The notes: generated from the letters alone by a model not told the origin. Counted from the stretch's first letter, positions 1 through 7,729 are shown. The stretch: 44,771 bases of DNA from Candidatus Zambryskiibacteriota bacterium (GCA_003173855.1 PPGI01000014.1:1-44771); one strand, 5' to 3'. Numbers and translations are program-made.

Positions 1-3
1 TTG

Positions 4-74
4 CTGCCGACCAGGGAATCGAACCCCAATTACCTCCTCCAAAGGGAGATGTCCTACCGTTAGACGAGTCGGCA
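4..74 (-). tRNA. tRNA-Gln (anticodon TTG)
   Basis: On the minus strand the sequence folds into a cloverleaf. The acceptor stem TGCCGAC pairs with GTCGGCA, the D stem is GTC/GAC, and the anticodon stem TCTCC/GGAGG encloses a loop CTTTGGA that places TTG at positions 34-36. A T-arm with loop TTCGATT follows. The discriminator base is G and the next bases are CAA, so the CCA tail is not encoded and must be added enzymatically. It reads CAA glutamine codons. Confidence 0.95.
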
Positions 75-171
75 ATATTATCTATTAGTTTTATTGCAGA
101 CAATAAAACAATCTAATATTACACTTTTTCTGACTTTTTGCTAGGAAATAGAAATAAAATATTGAATTAAT

Positions 172-200
172 TTGACATATGATTTTTTTCATGATATTCT
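172..200 (+). promoter_or_regulatory. Sigma-70-type promoter, TTGACA-17-TATTCT
   Basis: A perfect -35 TTGACA (172-177) is followed after 17 nt by TATTCT (195-200). Transcription would start near 207 and run toward the membrane-protein gene at 338. The roughly 130-nt leader contains AGGAGG near 207-213, too far from any long reading frame to serve it, and a very short frame starting at 233. Confidence 0.7.
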
Positions 201-337
201 TCGGACAGGAGGAAAAATAAAAAAGAAATTAAATGGAGATATTGATGATGGATGTATGAGATCTATTGCCTTGACGATAAGTGGAAAGAATCCAATTAAA
301 GTATACTTTGGGAAACCAAAATGATAGAATTCCCCAT

Positions 338-673
338 ATGAAAAATCCGTACATAAATGCATTAGTAGCCTTTGGATATATTGTCGGCCTTGTTTTTGTT
401 ATGTTTAAGGTAGTAGCCCAATCACAAATTGGGCAAAACACGACAATTCTTGCACCAATGGCTGTACTATGTCTGCTTGTCTTATCAGTGGCACTTATGG
501 GAGTATTATTTTTTTACGAACCAGCACGACTTTTTTTAGAAAATCATAAACGCGAAGCTCTAACTTTTTTTCTAAAAACTGTTGTTACTTTTGCCTGTCT
601 TCTAGCTATTCTATTAATATTAGTTGTTTATTCTAGTTACGTACCTCTTGGATCGAGTTTTTTGATAAAATAA
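338..673 (+). CDS. Small three-helix membrane protein, unknown function
   Basis: A 111-residue hydrophobic protein with about three transmembrane helices. The first follows the N-terminal MKNPYINAL, the second lies mid-protein (APMAVLCLLVLSVALMG), and the third follows a polar loop with ENHKREAL (FFLKTVVTFACLLAILLILV). I recognise no family. The ATG at 338 is preferred because the GTG at 281 would add 19 polar residues ahead of the first helix; neither has a good ribosome site. A strong promoter lies at 172-200. The gene is followed by two unrelated small genes on the same strand. It is probably real because of its length and clean hydrophobic pattern, but the start is uncertain. Confidence 0.65.
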   Translation: MKNPYINALVAFGYIVGLVFVMFKVVAQSQIGQNTTILAPMAVLCLLVLSVALMGVLFFYEPARLFLENHKREALTFFLKTVVTFACLLAILLILVVYSSYVPLGSSFLIK

Positions 674-735
674 TTATCATTTGAAATTCACAATTCTAAA
701 GTTATAATTTAGAAATTATTTTTAACTTAAATAAA

Positions 736-1029
736 ATGATAATCGTACAAGACACATTTGTTTGTAAACCTGGGAACGCTTCGAAAATGGCAAAACTTTT
801 TAAAGAAGTAATGAGTAATGATAAAAGTGTGCTGCATATCATGACTGATATGACGGGACAATACCACAGAGTAATAATGCTATCGAAACATGACAATCTA
901 ACAGCTTATGAAAAAAGTTGGGAAGAATATCAAAATCCAACTCCAGAGATGAAAAAATCAATGGAAAAAATGAATGGAATGAATGATATGTATGTCAGTG
1001 GTTCGCGAGAGATCTTCCAAGTCTGGTAA
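736..1029 (+). CDS. Dimeric alpha/beta-barrel-like small protein (ABM/NIPSNAP style)
   Basis: A 97-residue soluble protein. It has an N-terminal strand (MIIVQDTFVCKPG), a helix (ASKMAKLFKEVM), two central strands (VLHIMTDMTGQYHRVIMLSKHD), a long helix (LTAYEKSWEEY) and a C-terminal strand. This order is what small ferredoxin-like dimeric alpha/beta-barrel proteins show, such as antibiotic-biosynthesis monooxygenase or NIPSNAP-like domains. No catalytic residue can be assigned. It starts at an ATG in an AT-rich leader with no Shine-Dalgarno. The fold call is by pattern only and the biological role is unknown. Confidence 0.65.
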   Translation: MIIVQDTFVCKPGNASKMAKLFKEVMSNDKSVLHIMTDMTGQYHRVIMLSKHDNLTAYEKSWEEYQNPTPEMKKSMEKMNGMNDMYVSGSREIFQVW

Positions 1030-1089
1030 ACTTCATAATTTCTACATTTTAATTGTCCATAATTAATGATTATCAGTTAAAGATAATTT

Positions 1090-1344
1090 ATGGCACAAAT
1101 AATCAATAATTCACGACCAAACGACCCAGTTGTTGTAGATAATGGAGGAGGTTGGGCAGTTGCGGTCATTGTCTTGCTTATAGTTCTTGCAATAGGAGCG
1201 TATGCGTTAATCAGACATTATAGGCCAGCAGCAACTGGAGGATCAAATCCAAGTACAAATATTAATGTAAGTGTTCCAAATCCTGTCGGCGGTGCAAGCG
1301 GAGGTTCAAGTGCTCCTGATACAGCACCAAATTACAATCCCTAA
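1090..1344 (+). CDS. Single-pass membrane protein with Gly/Ser/Pro/Asn-rich tail
   Basis: An 84-residue protein with a short polar N-terminus, one transmembrane helix (about residues 23-40, WAVAVIVLLIVLAIGAYAL), a basic RHYRP stop-transfer segment and a low-complexity tail rich in Gly, Ser, Asn and Pro. The tail would probably lie in the cytoplasm or on the surface depending on orientation, which cannot be decided here. No family is recognised. A perfect bidirectional terminator follows at 1373-1404. It starts at an ATG without a ribosome site. Confidence 0.6.
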   Translation: MAQIINNSRPNDPVVVDNGGGWAVAVIVLLIVLAIGAYALIRHYRPAATGGSNPSTNINVSVPNPVGGASGGSSAPDTAPNYNP

Positions 1345-1372
1345 TTATTAGTAAATTCTAGAATTTCCAACA

Positions 1373-1404
1373 AAGTAAAAAAGCCCGATCGGGCTTTTTT
1401 ACTT
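1373..1404. terminator. Bidirectional rho-independent terminator
   Basis: A 32-nt perfect palindrome with core GCCCGATCGGGC flanked by A6 and T6 tracts. It lies between two convergent genes and would work for both strands. Confidence 0.9.
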
Positions 1405-1418
1405 ACTTCTTATATATG

Positions 1419-1601
1419 CTATCTAGTCCCGCGCTGTTCCCGATAGATTTCTCTAGTGCCTGCGCTACCTGAGAACCCTATAATGGCGATTAGCAATCCA
1501 ATTATCGCCAGGGTCCACGTTAATGCTGCACCTGTTAAACCTACGAATGCCAGAACGAAAAGTATTAGTCCGAGCACTCCATTCAATGTATTTTGCCACA
1601 T
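1419..1601 (-). CDS. Two-helix small membrane protein
   Basis: A 60-residue protein with two hydrophobic helices (VLGLILFVLAFVGLTGAAL and WTLAIIGLLIAIIGFSG) and a charged C-terminal tail REIYREQRGTR, probably cytoplasmic. It resembles the many short hydrophobic proteins of CPR genomes; no named family is recognised. It ends convergently at the shared palindromic terminator. Start is the ATG of MWQNT. Confidence 0.6.
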   Translation of the reverse strand: MWQNTLNGVLGLILFVLAFVGLTGAALTWTLAIIGLLIAIIGFSGSAGTREIYREQRGTR

Positions 1602-1671
1602 ATGTTTTATTGAATTTTAATGCTAAACGACCTTTGCATAACTCATTCTATATAATGAACATTTAGATCAG

Positions 1672-2151
1672 ATGAATTATGAAGATGTAGATGATATAAT
1701 TAATTATTATTCAATAGCCAAAAATATGAGTAAACATAATTTGGACAAGTATAGTTTTCTTTGGTCAGAATTGCGTTTAGTAGTTGCAGCGCTGGCACTT
1801 TTTCTCGGCGGAATTCCTCCAGCATTAAAAGTTTTCGGTTACAGTAGTGCTGTTCTTTCATTATTAAAATTTTCCTGGATTATTTCTGGAGTAGCATCAG
1901 CCTATTTAATTTATAGATGGAAGCAAAATAACAAAAATCTTTTCGGAGTTAAGGTCCAAAAAGATTTTAATATTTTTTTGGTCAGTATTATTTCTGGACT
2001 TAATCTTGGTGTTGCAGGACTTTTAGGAACAAATATAGGAATGAACATTTCCAGTGCATATCTAATATATGTTATTGTTGGATTAATTTATCTTTACAGC
2101 GCATTTTATCTTTGGTCACGCTTTAAAACACACGGCGCTCGCCTTTTTTAA
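1672..2151 (+). CDS. Four-helix membrane protein, unknown function
   Basis: A 159-residue protein with a charged N-terminal 35 residues (rich in Asp, Tyr, Asn), then about four transmembrane helices: LRLVVAALALFLGG, LLKFSWIISGVASAYLIY, FLVSIISGLNLGVAGLL and AYLIYVIVGLIYLYSAFYLW. It ends in a basic tail. A TATAAT at 1651-1656 sits 15 nt before the ATG, so the mRNA leader would be only about 8-9 nt with no ribosome site. The gene ends 10 nt before the stop of the convergent surface-protein gene. Function unknown. Confidence 0.65.
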   Translation: MNYEDVDDIINYYSIAKNMSKHNLDKYSFLWSELRLVVAALALFLGGIPPALKVFGYSSAVLSLLKFSWIISGVASAYLIYRWKQNNKNLFGVKVQKDFNIFLVSIISGLNLGVAGLLGTNIGMNISSAYLIYVIVGLIYLYSAFYLWSRFKTHGARLF

Positions 2152-2161
2152 ATTAATTAGT

Positions 2162-3418
2162 TTAGTTTGAAGTATCGCGAATTAAATTTGGACTAATAGT
2201 ATTTCCAGATACAACTCCATTGATTTTTACAGTATCTCCAGAATGGAGTGCGTTTATTGGAATCTGAATGCCATTTATATTCCAAATGGCGGTGTTTCTA
2301 TGCGGAATAACGATATATGAGATGCCGCTTGTATCAGCTAAGTTAAAGCTTGTGTCAGTAACATTTGAGACTATACCCACAAAGTATGTTTGAGGACTTG
2401 TCGGAACAACGTAGCCATTATTTGGTGGCGCTGGTGTTTGAGGTACTGGTGTAGGGACGGGAGTAGGATTTGGAACCGGACTTGGAACTGGAGTCGGTAC
2501 GGGTGTCGGGACTGGAACAGGAGTTGGTTGTGGCGAAGGTACGGGTGTTGGAACAGGTGTAGGTTGAGAGAAAACTGTTATTGTCGCTGAATTTGTTGCC
2601 ATTCCTCCAGGACCAGAACAAGTTAAAGTATAAGTTGAATTAGTGGATGGATATACTATTTGTGAACCTGAAGTTGGAGCTTGGCCAATCCAGGCACCAC
2701 TTGCGTTGCAAGTTGAGGTATTAGTCGTAGACCATGAAAGTGTTGAGGCTCCTCCAAAAACTATATTGTTTGGTGAAGCAAATATTGTTACAGTTGGTTG
2801 AGGTGTTGGTGTAGGTGTTGGTACTGGAGTCGGAACAGGTGTTGGAACTGGCATAGGAGTTGGTTGTGGACGAGGAATAGGAGCCGGGATAGGTGCTGGT
2901 GTTGGTACTGGAGTTGGTGTATGCACTGGTGTAGGAGTATTTTGCGACCAATCTCTAATAAATGTTGCGTTTACAGTAAATGATTGGGTGGTGCTAATCG
3001 GTCCTTCGACACCAACAAAATCTCCAGCCTTTATATTTCCTAAATTAACAGTATTGTTTGTCTGTATTCTCCAGGGACCAATCCAACTTGAGACAATGAT
3101 TATTCCATTTTGCACGGACTGAACTGTTCCTCGAATCAAGACATTCCCTTGGGAATCAATGTTCAAAACTGCTGGAAAATTAAAATTGTTTTGAACATTG
3201 CCAACAATATTTACTGTATTTGTATGCGGGTCATTTTGTGTCAGGCTCTGATCAGCTACTCCATTGTTTTCAAGTTCTGTAGTTGTCGTGGCATACGTCG
3301 TAGGAGTAAATGCAGAATGTGTATCTGCAATCAATTTTCTATTTGCAACAACAACCATAACAAGAAGCACAGCAGCAAAAAGACTAGCAGAATAAAGAAT
3401 GATTTTTTTAGTTTTCAT
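2162..3418 (-). CDS. Secreted/surface protein with Pro-Thr linkers and Ig-like domain
   Basis: A 418-residue protein with an N-terminal signal anchor ([22 protein letters not shown]). Residues about 90-165 form an OB-like DUF5666-style domain ([19 protein letters not shown]). A long Pro/Thr/Val repeat linker follows, then an Ig-like domain ([19 protein letters not shown] to SATITV, with two Cys), a second Pro/Thr/Val linker and a C-terminal beta domain resembling the first ([18 protein letters not shown]). No LPXTG or other sorting signal is visible, so it is probably held by the N-terminal helix. The Pro codons generate long spurious frames on the other strand. It is likely an envelope or adhesion protein; ligand unknown. 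Confidence 0.8.
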   Translation of the reverse strand: MKTKKIILYSASLFAAVLLVMVVVANRKLIADTHSAFTPTTYATTTTELENNGVADQSLTQNDPHTNTVNIVGNVQNNFNFPAVLNIDSQGNVLIRGTVQSVQNGIIIVSSWIGPWRIQTNNTVNLGNIKAGDFVGVEGPISTTQSFTVNATFIRDWSQNTPTPVHTPTPVPTPAPIPAPIPRPQPTPMPVPTPVPTPVPTPTPTPQPTVTIFASPNNIVFGGASTLSWSTTNTSTCNASGAWIGQAPTSGSQIVYPSTNSTYTLTCSGPGGMATNSATITVFSQPTPVPTPVPSPQPTPVPVPTPVPTPVPSPVPNPTPVPTPVPQTPAPPNNGYVVPTSPQTYFVGIVSNVTDTSFNLADTSGISYIVIPHRNTAIWNINGIQIPINALHSGDTVKINGVVSGNTISPNLIRDTSN

Positions 3419-3517
3419 GAAGGTAAATTTACATTTTTAATGTGAAACAATTTTACAAAAGTAAAGGTGATGCTTTTATGAATGAAATAGGTGTAGCCGG
3501 TTTGATATAATTTATAA

Positions 3518-3892
3518 ATGGAGGAAGAACCAGTAAAAGAATACAGCTCGCGTGTTCGACAAATCTACCTTTTAATGGCTGTAATTCTGCTTGTTTCTGC
3601 AGCTTTTTTTAAAAACGAAGTTCCGTTTCCTGTTCCACTTTCGGTTTTTATGATTCTGCTACTAGTTATTTTTGGTGGATTGACGAATCCGAAATTAAAA
3701 TGGGTAATGAAAATGGATTTTGGTGTTTCAATTCTCGCATTTCTTGTTTTCGGATCTTACGTTATGTCTGCATACGGCGGCAAATCAGCCTTATTTTTCG
3801 GTGCATCCGTGGCTTTAGCAATTTTGTCGATACTTGCACTCTATTTTAATTCCGAAAGTTTGCGGGAAAATTTAAAACCATCAAGTTCATAA
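3518..3892 (+). CDS. Multi-helix small membrane protein
   Basis: A 124-residue protein. It has a polar N-terminus (MEEEPVKEYSSRVRQ), then about four hydrophobic stretches: YLLMAVILLVSAAF, LSVFMILLLVIFGGL, FGVSILAFLVFGSYVM and ALFFGASVALAILSILALYF. The tail is short and charged. TATAAT (3506-3511), preceded by TGA in extended -10 form, ends exactly 6 nt before the ATG, so the mRNA is probably leaderless and the start is well supported. Function unknown. Confidence 0.7.
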   Translation: MEEEPVKEYSSRVRQIYLLMAVILLVSAAFFKNEVPFPVPLSVFMILLLVIFGGLTNPKLKWVMKMDFGVSILAFLVFGSYVMSAYGGKSALFFGASVALAILSILALYFNSESLRENLKPSSS

Positions 3893-4059
3893 ATTTCATA
3901 TTTTTTTCATCCAATTTCACACCGAAGTCTCTATTTTTTCGCAATTTCATCTGATCTTAATCAATTCTCAGTATAATTTTGGTTGCTCTGCGTAAATTCA
4001 AGCGGAGCTTCTTATTAGTTTATAGTGATCAATTTATTATTAACTAAATAAAATAAATT

Positions 4060-4308
4060 ATGGCTACAAAAACCGTAAACCCAACAGAAGTTCAAAAATA
4101 TCTGTCGGGTATTGATTTCCCTGCTGATAAAGCAGAAATCATCTCTTATGCTAAAAGCAAGGGAGCTCCTAATGAAGTAATCGATGCACTAAATGGGCTT
4201 CCTGATATGGATTACAACAATAGCGCTGAAATTTCCTCTCAATTCGGAGGTGGAGGAGGAAAAGGAGGCGGTAGTGGTGGTGGACGAGGTGGAGGATCTG
4301 ATATGTAA
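4060..4308 (+). CDS. DUF2795 family protein with Gly-rich tail
   Basis: An 82-residue protein. Residues 6-50 match the DUF2795 pattern (VQKYLSGIDFPADKAEIISYAKSKGAP, then VIDALNGLPD), a small helical domain common in bacteria and CPR. The last 20 residues are almost only Gly, Ser, Arg and Lys. A TATAAT near 3971 would give a leader of about 80 nt that can form a 7-bp hairpin (GCTCTGC/GCGGAGC). There is no Shine-Dalgarno. The family function is not established; a nucleic-acid role is only a guess from the small basic Gly-rich tail. Confidence 0.8.
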   Translation: MATKTVNPTEVQKYLSGIDFPADKAEIISYAKSKGAPNEVIDALNGLPDMDYNNSAEISSQFGGGGGKGGGSGGGRGGGSDM

Positions 4309-4331
4309 AACTTAATAATTTCCCACTTACA

Positions 4332-4360
4332 AAAGAGAGGGCGCACGCCTTCTTTTTTGT
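4332..4360 (+). terminator. Rho-independent terminator
   Basis: The GGCG/CGCC stem is extended by G-T and A-T pairs (AAAGAGA against TTCTTTT) and followed by a T tract. It ends the DUF2795 transcript directly upstream of the -10 element of the next gene. Confidence 0.7.
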
Positions 4361-4372
4361 TATAATAGTAGA

Positions 4373-4843
4373 ATGAGAAAACAAATTACTTTTATTATAA
4401 TTTTAGTTTTAATTGGAGGTGGTTTAATTTGGTACAATTTTTTTAGGACACAAGTGCCTATGACGGGTCAAAATAATAATGGTGAACAGCAAAAATTTTT
4501 TACATACAATAATGCTTCACCGGACTTGATTACTGTTCAATTGCCATACCCAGGAGCAGTTGTTGGCAAGCAATTTAGCGTTTTAGGAAAAGCTCGAGGC
4601 AGTTGGTATTTTGAAGCTTCGTTTCCAGTAAAAGTTTTAGATAAAAATGGAAATGTCCTTGCGCAAACTCCAGCTCAAGCCCAAGGGGATTGGATGACAA
4701 CAGAATTTGTTCCATTTAAAGCAGATTTAACTGTTCCACAATCCTACATTGGTCCTGCAACACTAGTTTTAAAAAACGACAATCCATCCGGTGATCCAGC
4801 TCGAGATAAATCACTCTCATTTCCAATTACAATCGAGTATTAA
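4373..4843 (+). CDS. Gmad2 immunoglobulin-like domain protein, membrane-anchored
   Basis: A 156-residue protein with an N-terminal transmembrane anchor (TFIIILVLIGGGLIWYNFF). A beta-sandwich domain follows whose motifs match Gmad2: LPYPGAVVGKQFSVLGKARG, WYFEASFPVKVLD, GDWMTTEFVPFKADL and SLSFPITI. Gmad2 domains occur in sporulation and germination proteins and in many extracytoplasmic proteins. TGT-TATAAT (4361-4366) lies exactly 6 nt before the ATG, which marks a leaderless start. The domain is expected outside the membrane; its partner is unknown. Confidence 0.85.
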   Translation: MRKQITFIIILVLIGGGLIWYNFFRTQVPMTGQNNNGEQQKFFTYNNASPDLITVQLPYPGAVVGKQFSVLGKARGSWYFEASFPVKVLDKNGNVLAQTPAQAQGDWMTTEFVPFKADLTVPQSYIGPATLVLKNDNPSGDPARDKSLSFPITIEY

Positions 4844-4918
4844 TTCTTTCTCCATCTAGTTTATAATAAACTCAAGATACTTATCCCGTTAGGACGACAC
4901 AGTTTCTTTCGGGAATGA

Positions 4919-4938
4919 TACTTCGATATATCGAAGTA
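4919..4938. repeat. 20-bp perfect palindrome, dispersed repeat copy 1
   Basis: TACTTCGATATATCGAAGTA. An identical copy lies inside uvrC at 41080-41099 and a one-mismatch copy at 11152-11171. It sits just upstream of the MBL hydrolase gene. Confidence 0.8.
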
Positions 4939-4960
4939 AAAAATTTTATTAATAATTTAT

Positions 4961-5602
4961 ATGAAGATTACAAAATTTGGACATTGTTGTTTGCTAATTG
5001 AGACGAGGGGGAAAAAGATTTTGACTGACCCTGGAAGTTTTACGACCGATCAAAACAATGTTAAGGGTATTGATATTGTTTTAATCACTCACGAACACGC
5101 CGATCATTTTCATGTTGAATCTGTAAAGAAAATAAAAGAAAATAATCCGAACGCTATTATCATCACTAATTCAGCAGTTGGAAAGTTATTGGACAAAGAA
5201 AATATTTCTCATTCTGTTTTAGAAGGAAAAACAATGGATGATTTTGGTGAGATTTCTATTCAAGCGTATGATCATAGGCACGAAGAAATTTTTGAGGAGT
5301 TTGGCCAAGTCCAAAATACTGGATATTTTATAGCTGATGAATTGTTTTATCCAGGTGATTCATATACTGAACCTGGTAGGCCAGTGCCAATTTTAGCTCT
5401 GCCTGTTGCTGGACCATGGTGCAAAATTTCTGATGCGCTTCGATATGCATTGCATGTTAAACCAAAAAAAGCTTTTCCAGTTCACGATGCTGTTGTAGCA
5501 ACCGAAGCAGTTGTTTTTTATCATATGGTTCCAGAAACTGTTTTGACTCAATCTGGTATCGAATTTGTCTCAATGAAAGCAGGTGATACAATAGATTTCT
5601 AA
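4961..5602 (+). CDS. Metallo-beta-lactamase-fold hydrolase
   Basis: A 213-residue protein of the MBL-fold superfamily, UPF0173-like. Visible features are an N-terminal strand (MKITKFGHCCLLIE), the metal motif HEHADH at about residues 46-51, a later ELFYPGDSYTEPGRP segment carrying the Asp of the dinuclear site, and a C-terminal AFPVHDAVV supplying the last His. There is no signal peptide, so it is cytoplasmic. A substrate cannot be named. The leader is AT-rich with no ribosome site and is preceded by a 20-bp palindrome. The next gene downstream has its own promoter starting 4 nt after this stop. Confidence 0.85.
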   Translation: MKITKFGHCCLLIETRGKKILTDPGSFTTDQNNVKGIDIVLITHEHADHFHVESVKKIKENNPNAIIITNSAVGKLLDKENISHSVLEGKTMDDFGEISIQAYDHRHEEIFEEFGQVQNTGYFIADELFYPGDSYTEPGRPVPILALPVAGPWCKISDALRYALHVKPKKAFPVHDAVVATEAVVFYHMVPETVLTQSGIEFVSMKAGDTIDF

Positions 5603-5605
5603 TAC

Positions 5606-5633
5606 TTGACAAGAAAGTAATTAATGTTACTCT
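5606..5633 (+). promoter_or_regulatory. Promoter TTGACA-16-TACTCT
   Basis: TTGACA (5606-5611) and TACTCT (5628-5633) with a 16-nt spacer, starting 4 nt after the preceding stop codon. It drives the CSD-J fusion gene through a leader of about 50 nt. Confidence 0.75.
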
Positions 5634-5689
5634 TTTTTCAGACGTAATCGGTAACCTGTCGCCGATTTTAGACAGGAATGGAGTTTGAC

Positions 5690-6295
5690 ATGTCTGTTGC
5701 GAAAAAGGGCAAGGTAGTGATGGTGAATCATCAGAGGTTGTTCGGATTCATTGAGGAGGAAGTAACGAATGATCAAGTTTTCTTTCACTTCAATGACTAC
5801 GCTCCACATTTCTTTGACTTTGGAGATGGAGTAGTTATCGCTTCTGCAGTAGGGAGTCATTTACCTACATATCCAAGGAAGGGTGATATTTTGTACTATC
5901 ACTCTGCTTTGGGGAGAAAAGGAAGACGAACAATTTCTTGGGTTTATGAAGTCCAGCACATTGCAGCTGAAACAGAAAAACTCAAGAAAGAAATTCTCGA
6001 ACTGAGGACAAAACCACCTTACTCAGGATCGGATCCGTTTCGATCGAGGAGTACAAACGACACGAGATATTCTCCCCCTCCGCCTCCACCCCCACCACCG
6101 CGACAGCCACAGACTCCACTCCCTTGGAGAGTTGTGCTCGCTATTCCATGGGGAACTACTATCACGAGAAAAATAGTGACAAGCCAGTATCGTAAGCTTG
6201 CCTTCGATCGTCATCCAGATCGTGGTGGAAGTCACCAAGCGATGGCAGATTTGAATCGAGCACGAGATGAGGCTCTCAGGTTCGTTACAGTTTAG
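5690..6295 (+). CDS. Cold-shock-like domain fused to a J domain
   Basis: A 201-residue protein. Residues 5-75 resemble a cold-shock/OB RNA-binding domain (KGKVVMVNHQRLFGFIEEE with RNP1-like LFGFI, and VFFHF as the RNP2-like strand). A short helix (ETEKLKKEILELRTK) and a Pro9 linker follow. Residues 155-201 look like a shortened J domain: SQYRKLAFDRHPDRGGSHQAMADLNRARDEAL, with HPD at 175-177, which in DnaJ proteins stimulates Hsp70 ATPase. Start ATG 5690 is chosen because GGAG lies 6 nt upstream; the ATG at 5678 has no ribosome site. It has its own promoter and terminator. It may bring DnaK to RNA or nascent chains; that is inference. Confidence 0.75.
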   Translation: MSVAKKGKVVMVNHQRLFGFIEEEVTNDQVFFHFNDYAPHFFDFGDGVVIASAVGSHLPTYPRKGDILYYHSALGRKGRRTISWVYEVQHIAAETEKLKKEILELRTKPPYSGSDPFRSRSTNDTRYSPPPPPPPPPRQPQTPLPWRVVLAIPWGTTITRKIVTSQYRKLAFDRHPDRGGSHQAMADLNRARDEALRFVTV

Positions 6296-6303
6296 ATTCG
6301 CGA

Positions 6304-6329
6304 GGCGTCGACTTTGGTCGGCGCCTTTT
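6304..6329 (+). terminator. Rho-independent terminator
   Basis: Nine-pair stem GGCGTCGAC / GTCGGCGCC with loop TTTG, followed by TTTTCTTATT. Ends the CSD-J fusion transcript. Confidence 0.9.
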
Positions 6330-6392
6330 CTTATTCATCCTGTCTACATACAGCTAGTCTACAATTCAGATGTTACTAGTTAAATTTAAAAC

Positions 6393-6911
6393 ATGGCAAA
6401 AATTAATACATTACAAGATTCGTTTTTAGCGAAACTGCAGGCGCTTTACGACATCGAAAACGAGATCATAAAAGCCCTGCCAAAAATGGTGGAGGCAGCA
6501 AGTGATCCGGAATTAAAAGACGCGCTTAGCTCGCATTTAGAAGAAACAAAAGAACAAGCGCATAGGCTTGAGCAGGCATTTGAAATGCTTGAAGAAAAAC
6601 CGAAGAAATTAAAAGCCGAAGGTGTGCGGGGAATTATCGAAGACGGTAAATGGGTAATGGATGCTGATGCACCAGATGCGCTAAAAGATGCGATGCTGGC
6701 ATCTGCTGCTCGATATGTTGAGCATTACGAAATGGCAGGTTATATGTCTGCTATCGAGGAAGCAAGCCTTCTTGGCTACGATGACATTGCAGAATTGCTT
6801 TCCGATTCGCTTTCAGAAGAAAATGCAGCAGATGATAAATTAGTTTCAGTTATGAAAGATAGCATGGATGAATCACTCACTGCAGTCGGAGCGTCTGAAG
6901 AAGAGGAGTAA
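6393..6911 (+). CDS. DUF892 / YciE-like ferritin-like protein
   Basis: A 172-residue all-helical protein matching the YciE/YciF (DUF892) ferritin-like family. It has LQDSFLAKLQALYDIENEIIKALPKM, then LSSHLEETKEQAHRLEQAFEML, then YVEHYEMAGYMSAIEEASLLG. The Glu/His positions in helices 1, 2 and 3 (E-x2-E-x2-H type and EHYE) fit a di-metal centre. The family is linked to stress, but its exact reaction is not settled. The tail is acidic (SEEEE). It starts at an ATG in an AT-rich leader; TGT-TACTAG near 6373 could be the -10. A DUF6496-like gene follows 11 nt downstream, probably in the same transcript. Confidence 0.85.
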   Translation: MAKINTLQDSFLAKLQALYDIENEIIKALPKMVEAASDPELKDALSSHLEETKEQAHRLEQAFEMLEEKPKKLKAEGVRGIIEDGKWVMDADAPDALKDAMLASAARYVEHYEMAGYMSAIEEASLLGYDDIAELLSDSLSEENAADDKLVSVMKDSMDESLTAVGASEEEE

Positions 6912-6922
6912 TAATTATTTAT

Positions 6923-7102
6923 ATGCCAACAAAATATGGACCAAAAACAAAAAAGAAGATGAAAAAGGTTATGCATGAGTGGAAGCATGGCGAGCTTAAG
7001 TCAGGTGGAAGTGGAGAAAAGGTAAAATCAAGGAAGCAGGCAATAGCTATCGGACTTTCTGAAGCTCGTCGTGGAGGTGGAAAGGTTCCAAGGAAGAAAT
7101 AG
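6923..7102 (+). CDS. Small basic DUF6496-like protein
   Basis: A 59-residue, very Lys/Arg-rich protein: MPTKYGPKTKKKMKKVMHE, WKHGELKSGGSGEKVKSRKQ, AIAIGLSEARRGGGKVPRKK. The KSRKQAIAIGLSEAR core and the flanking basic stretches are what DUF6496-type proteins show. The gene follows the DUF892 gene by 11 nt, a common pairing for stress-linked genes. It is likely nucleic-acid binding by charge; this is inference. It is below common length cutoffs, but composition and context support it. Confidence 0.8.
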   Translation: MPTKYGPKTKKKMKKVMHEWKHGELKSGGSGEKVKSRKQAIAIGLSEARRGGGKVPRKK

Positions 7103-7154
7103 GACAACACCCTATCACTTTTTGCAAATTTTAATATATGTTTTGCTATAAACA

Positions 7155-7179
7155 CCCCCTCTATACAATATAGAGAGGG
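7155..7179 (+). terminator. Hairpin, possible terminator or leader element
   Basis: CTCTATA / TATAGAG stem extended by CCC/GGG across one bulged A. No T tract follows; instead TGTTATACT, an extended -10, overlaps its 3' side and could drive the SWIB gene with a leader of about 35 nt. Confidence 0.45.
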
Positions 7180-7225
7180 CTGTTATACTATAGAAGTCAC
7201 GTTTTATTAGTAATTTTTAAACATT

Positions 7226-7480
7226 ATGGCAAAAAGCAATTCAGCATTTATGAAGCCAATGAACGTTAGTTCAGATTTGGCTGTTATCGTCGGCAAAGGC
7301 CCAATGCCTCGATCAGAGGTTGTAAAGAAATTGTGGGTCTATATCAAGAAGAATGGTCTTCAAGATGAGAAGAACAAAAGGAACATAAATGCTGACAGCG
7401 ATCTGAAGAAAGTGTTCGGAGGTAAGGGAACTGTATCCATGTTCGAAATGACTAAGCTTGTATCTAAGCATTTGTCATAA
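7226..7480 (+). CDS. SWIB/MDM2 domain protein
   Basis: An 84-residue protein that is essentially one SWIB domain: MNVSSDLAVIVGKGPMPRSE, VVKKLWVYIKKNGLQDEKNK, RNINADSDLKKVFGGKGTVS, MFEMTKLVSKHL. In eukaryotes SWIB occurs in chromatin remodellers. In bacteria it is a stand-alone small protein (Chlamydiae, CPR), probably a DNA-associated factor, though its role is not established. The extended -10 at about 7181-7190 leaves a roughly 35-nt leader without Shine-Dalgarno. A perfect 11-bp terminator follows. Confidence 0.9.
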   Translation: MAKSNSAFMKPMNVSSDLAVIVGKGPMPRSEVVKKLWVYIKKNGLQDEKNKRNINADSDLKKVFGGKGTVSMFEMTKLVSKHLS

Positions 7481-7500
7481 TCTCTCCTTGTGTGGTTTAT

Positions 7501-7527
7501 CAAAAACTCCCTAACTGGGAGTTTTTG
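7501..7527 (+). terminator. Rho-independent terminator
   Basis: Perfect 11-bp stem CAAAAACTCCC / GGGAGTTTTTG with loop TAACT, after the SWIB gene; usable in both directions. Confidence 0.9.
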
Positions 7528-7534
7528 TATTCAT

Positions 7535-7690
7535 TGCAATTTTAGAAATAGTATGATAGCTTAGATAACGGAAAATCCCCAAGGGCTGGGATCTCTCGGT
7601 TCGCAAAGTAAGAGGGCGAAAGCTTGAAAGGGATGTGTCCAACCAGTGAGTTGATTCTTCTCTAAAAGAAGAAAAAAATTATTTATGTAG
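7535..7690. other. Unassigned intergenic segment with several hairpins
   Basis: No gene is supported here. Hairpins seen: ATCCC/GGGAT near 7574-7592, CTCT/AGAG near 7591-7612, and TTCTTCT/AGAAGAA near 7656-7675. The GC content is higher than surrounding spacers. There is no clear promoter on the plus strand. It may be a small RNA or the 3' part of the minus-strand transcript. Confidence 0.3.
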
Positions 7691-7692
7691 TA

Positions 7693-7724
7693 AAGGGCGA
7701 CTTCCTTGTCAGGAGGTCGCCCTT
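7693..7724 (-). terminator. Hairpin terminator of the minus-strand gene
   Basis: AAGGGCGAC..TCC / GGA..GTCGCCCTT stem just after the stop of the gene at 7730. The T tract on the minus strand is weak (TTTACTAC, with a T7 run further on). Confidence 0.75.
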
Positions 7725-7729
7725 GTTCG

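Noticed and set aside
2390..2983. Long frames on both strands across the Pro/Thr repeat region
   Set aside because: They mirror the repetitive CCA/ACA codons of the surface protein in other frames and encode Trp/Cys/Arg-rich nonsense.
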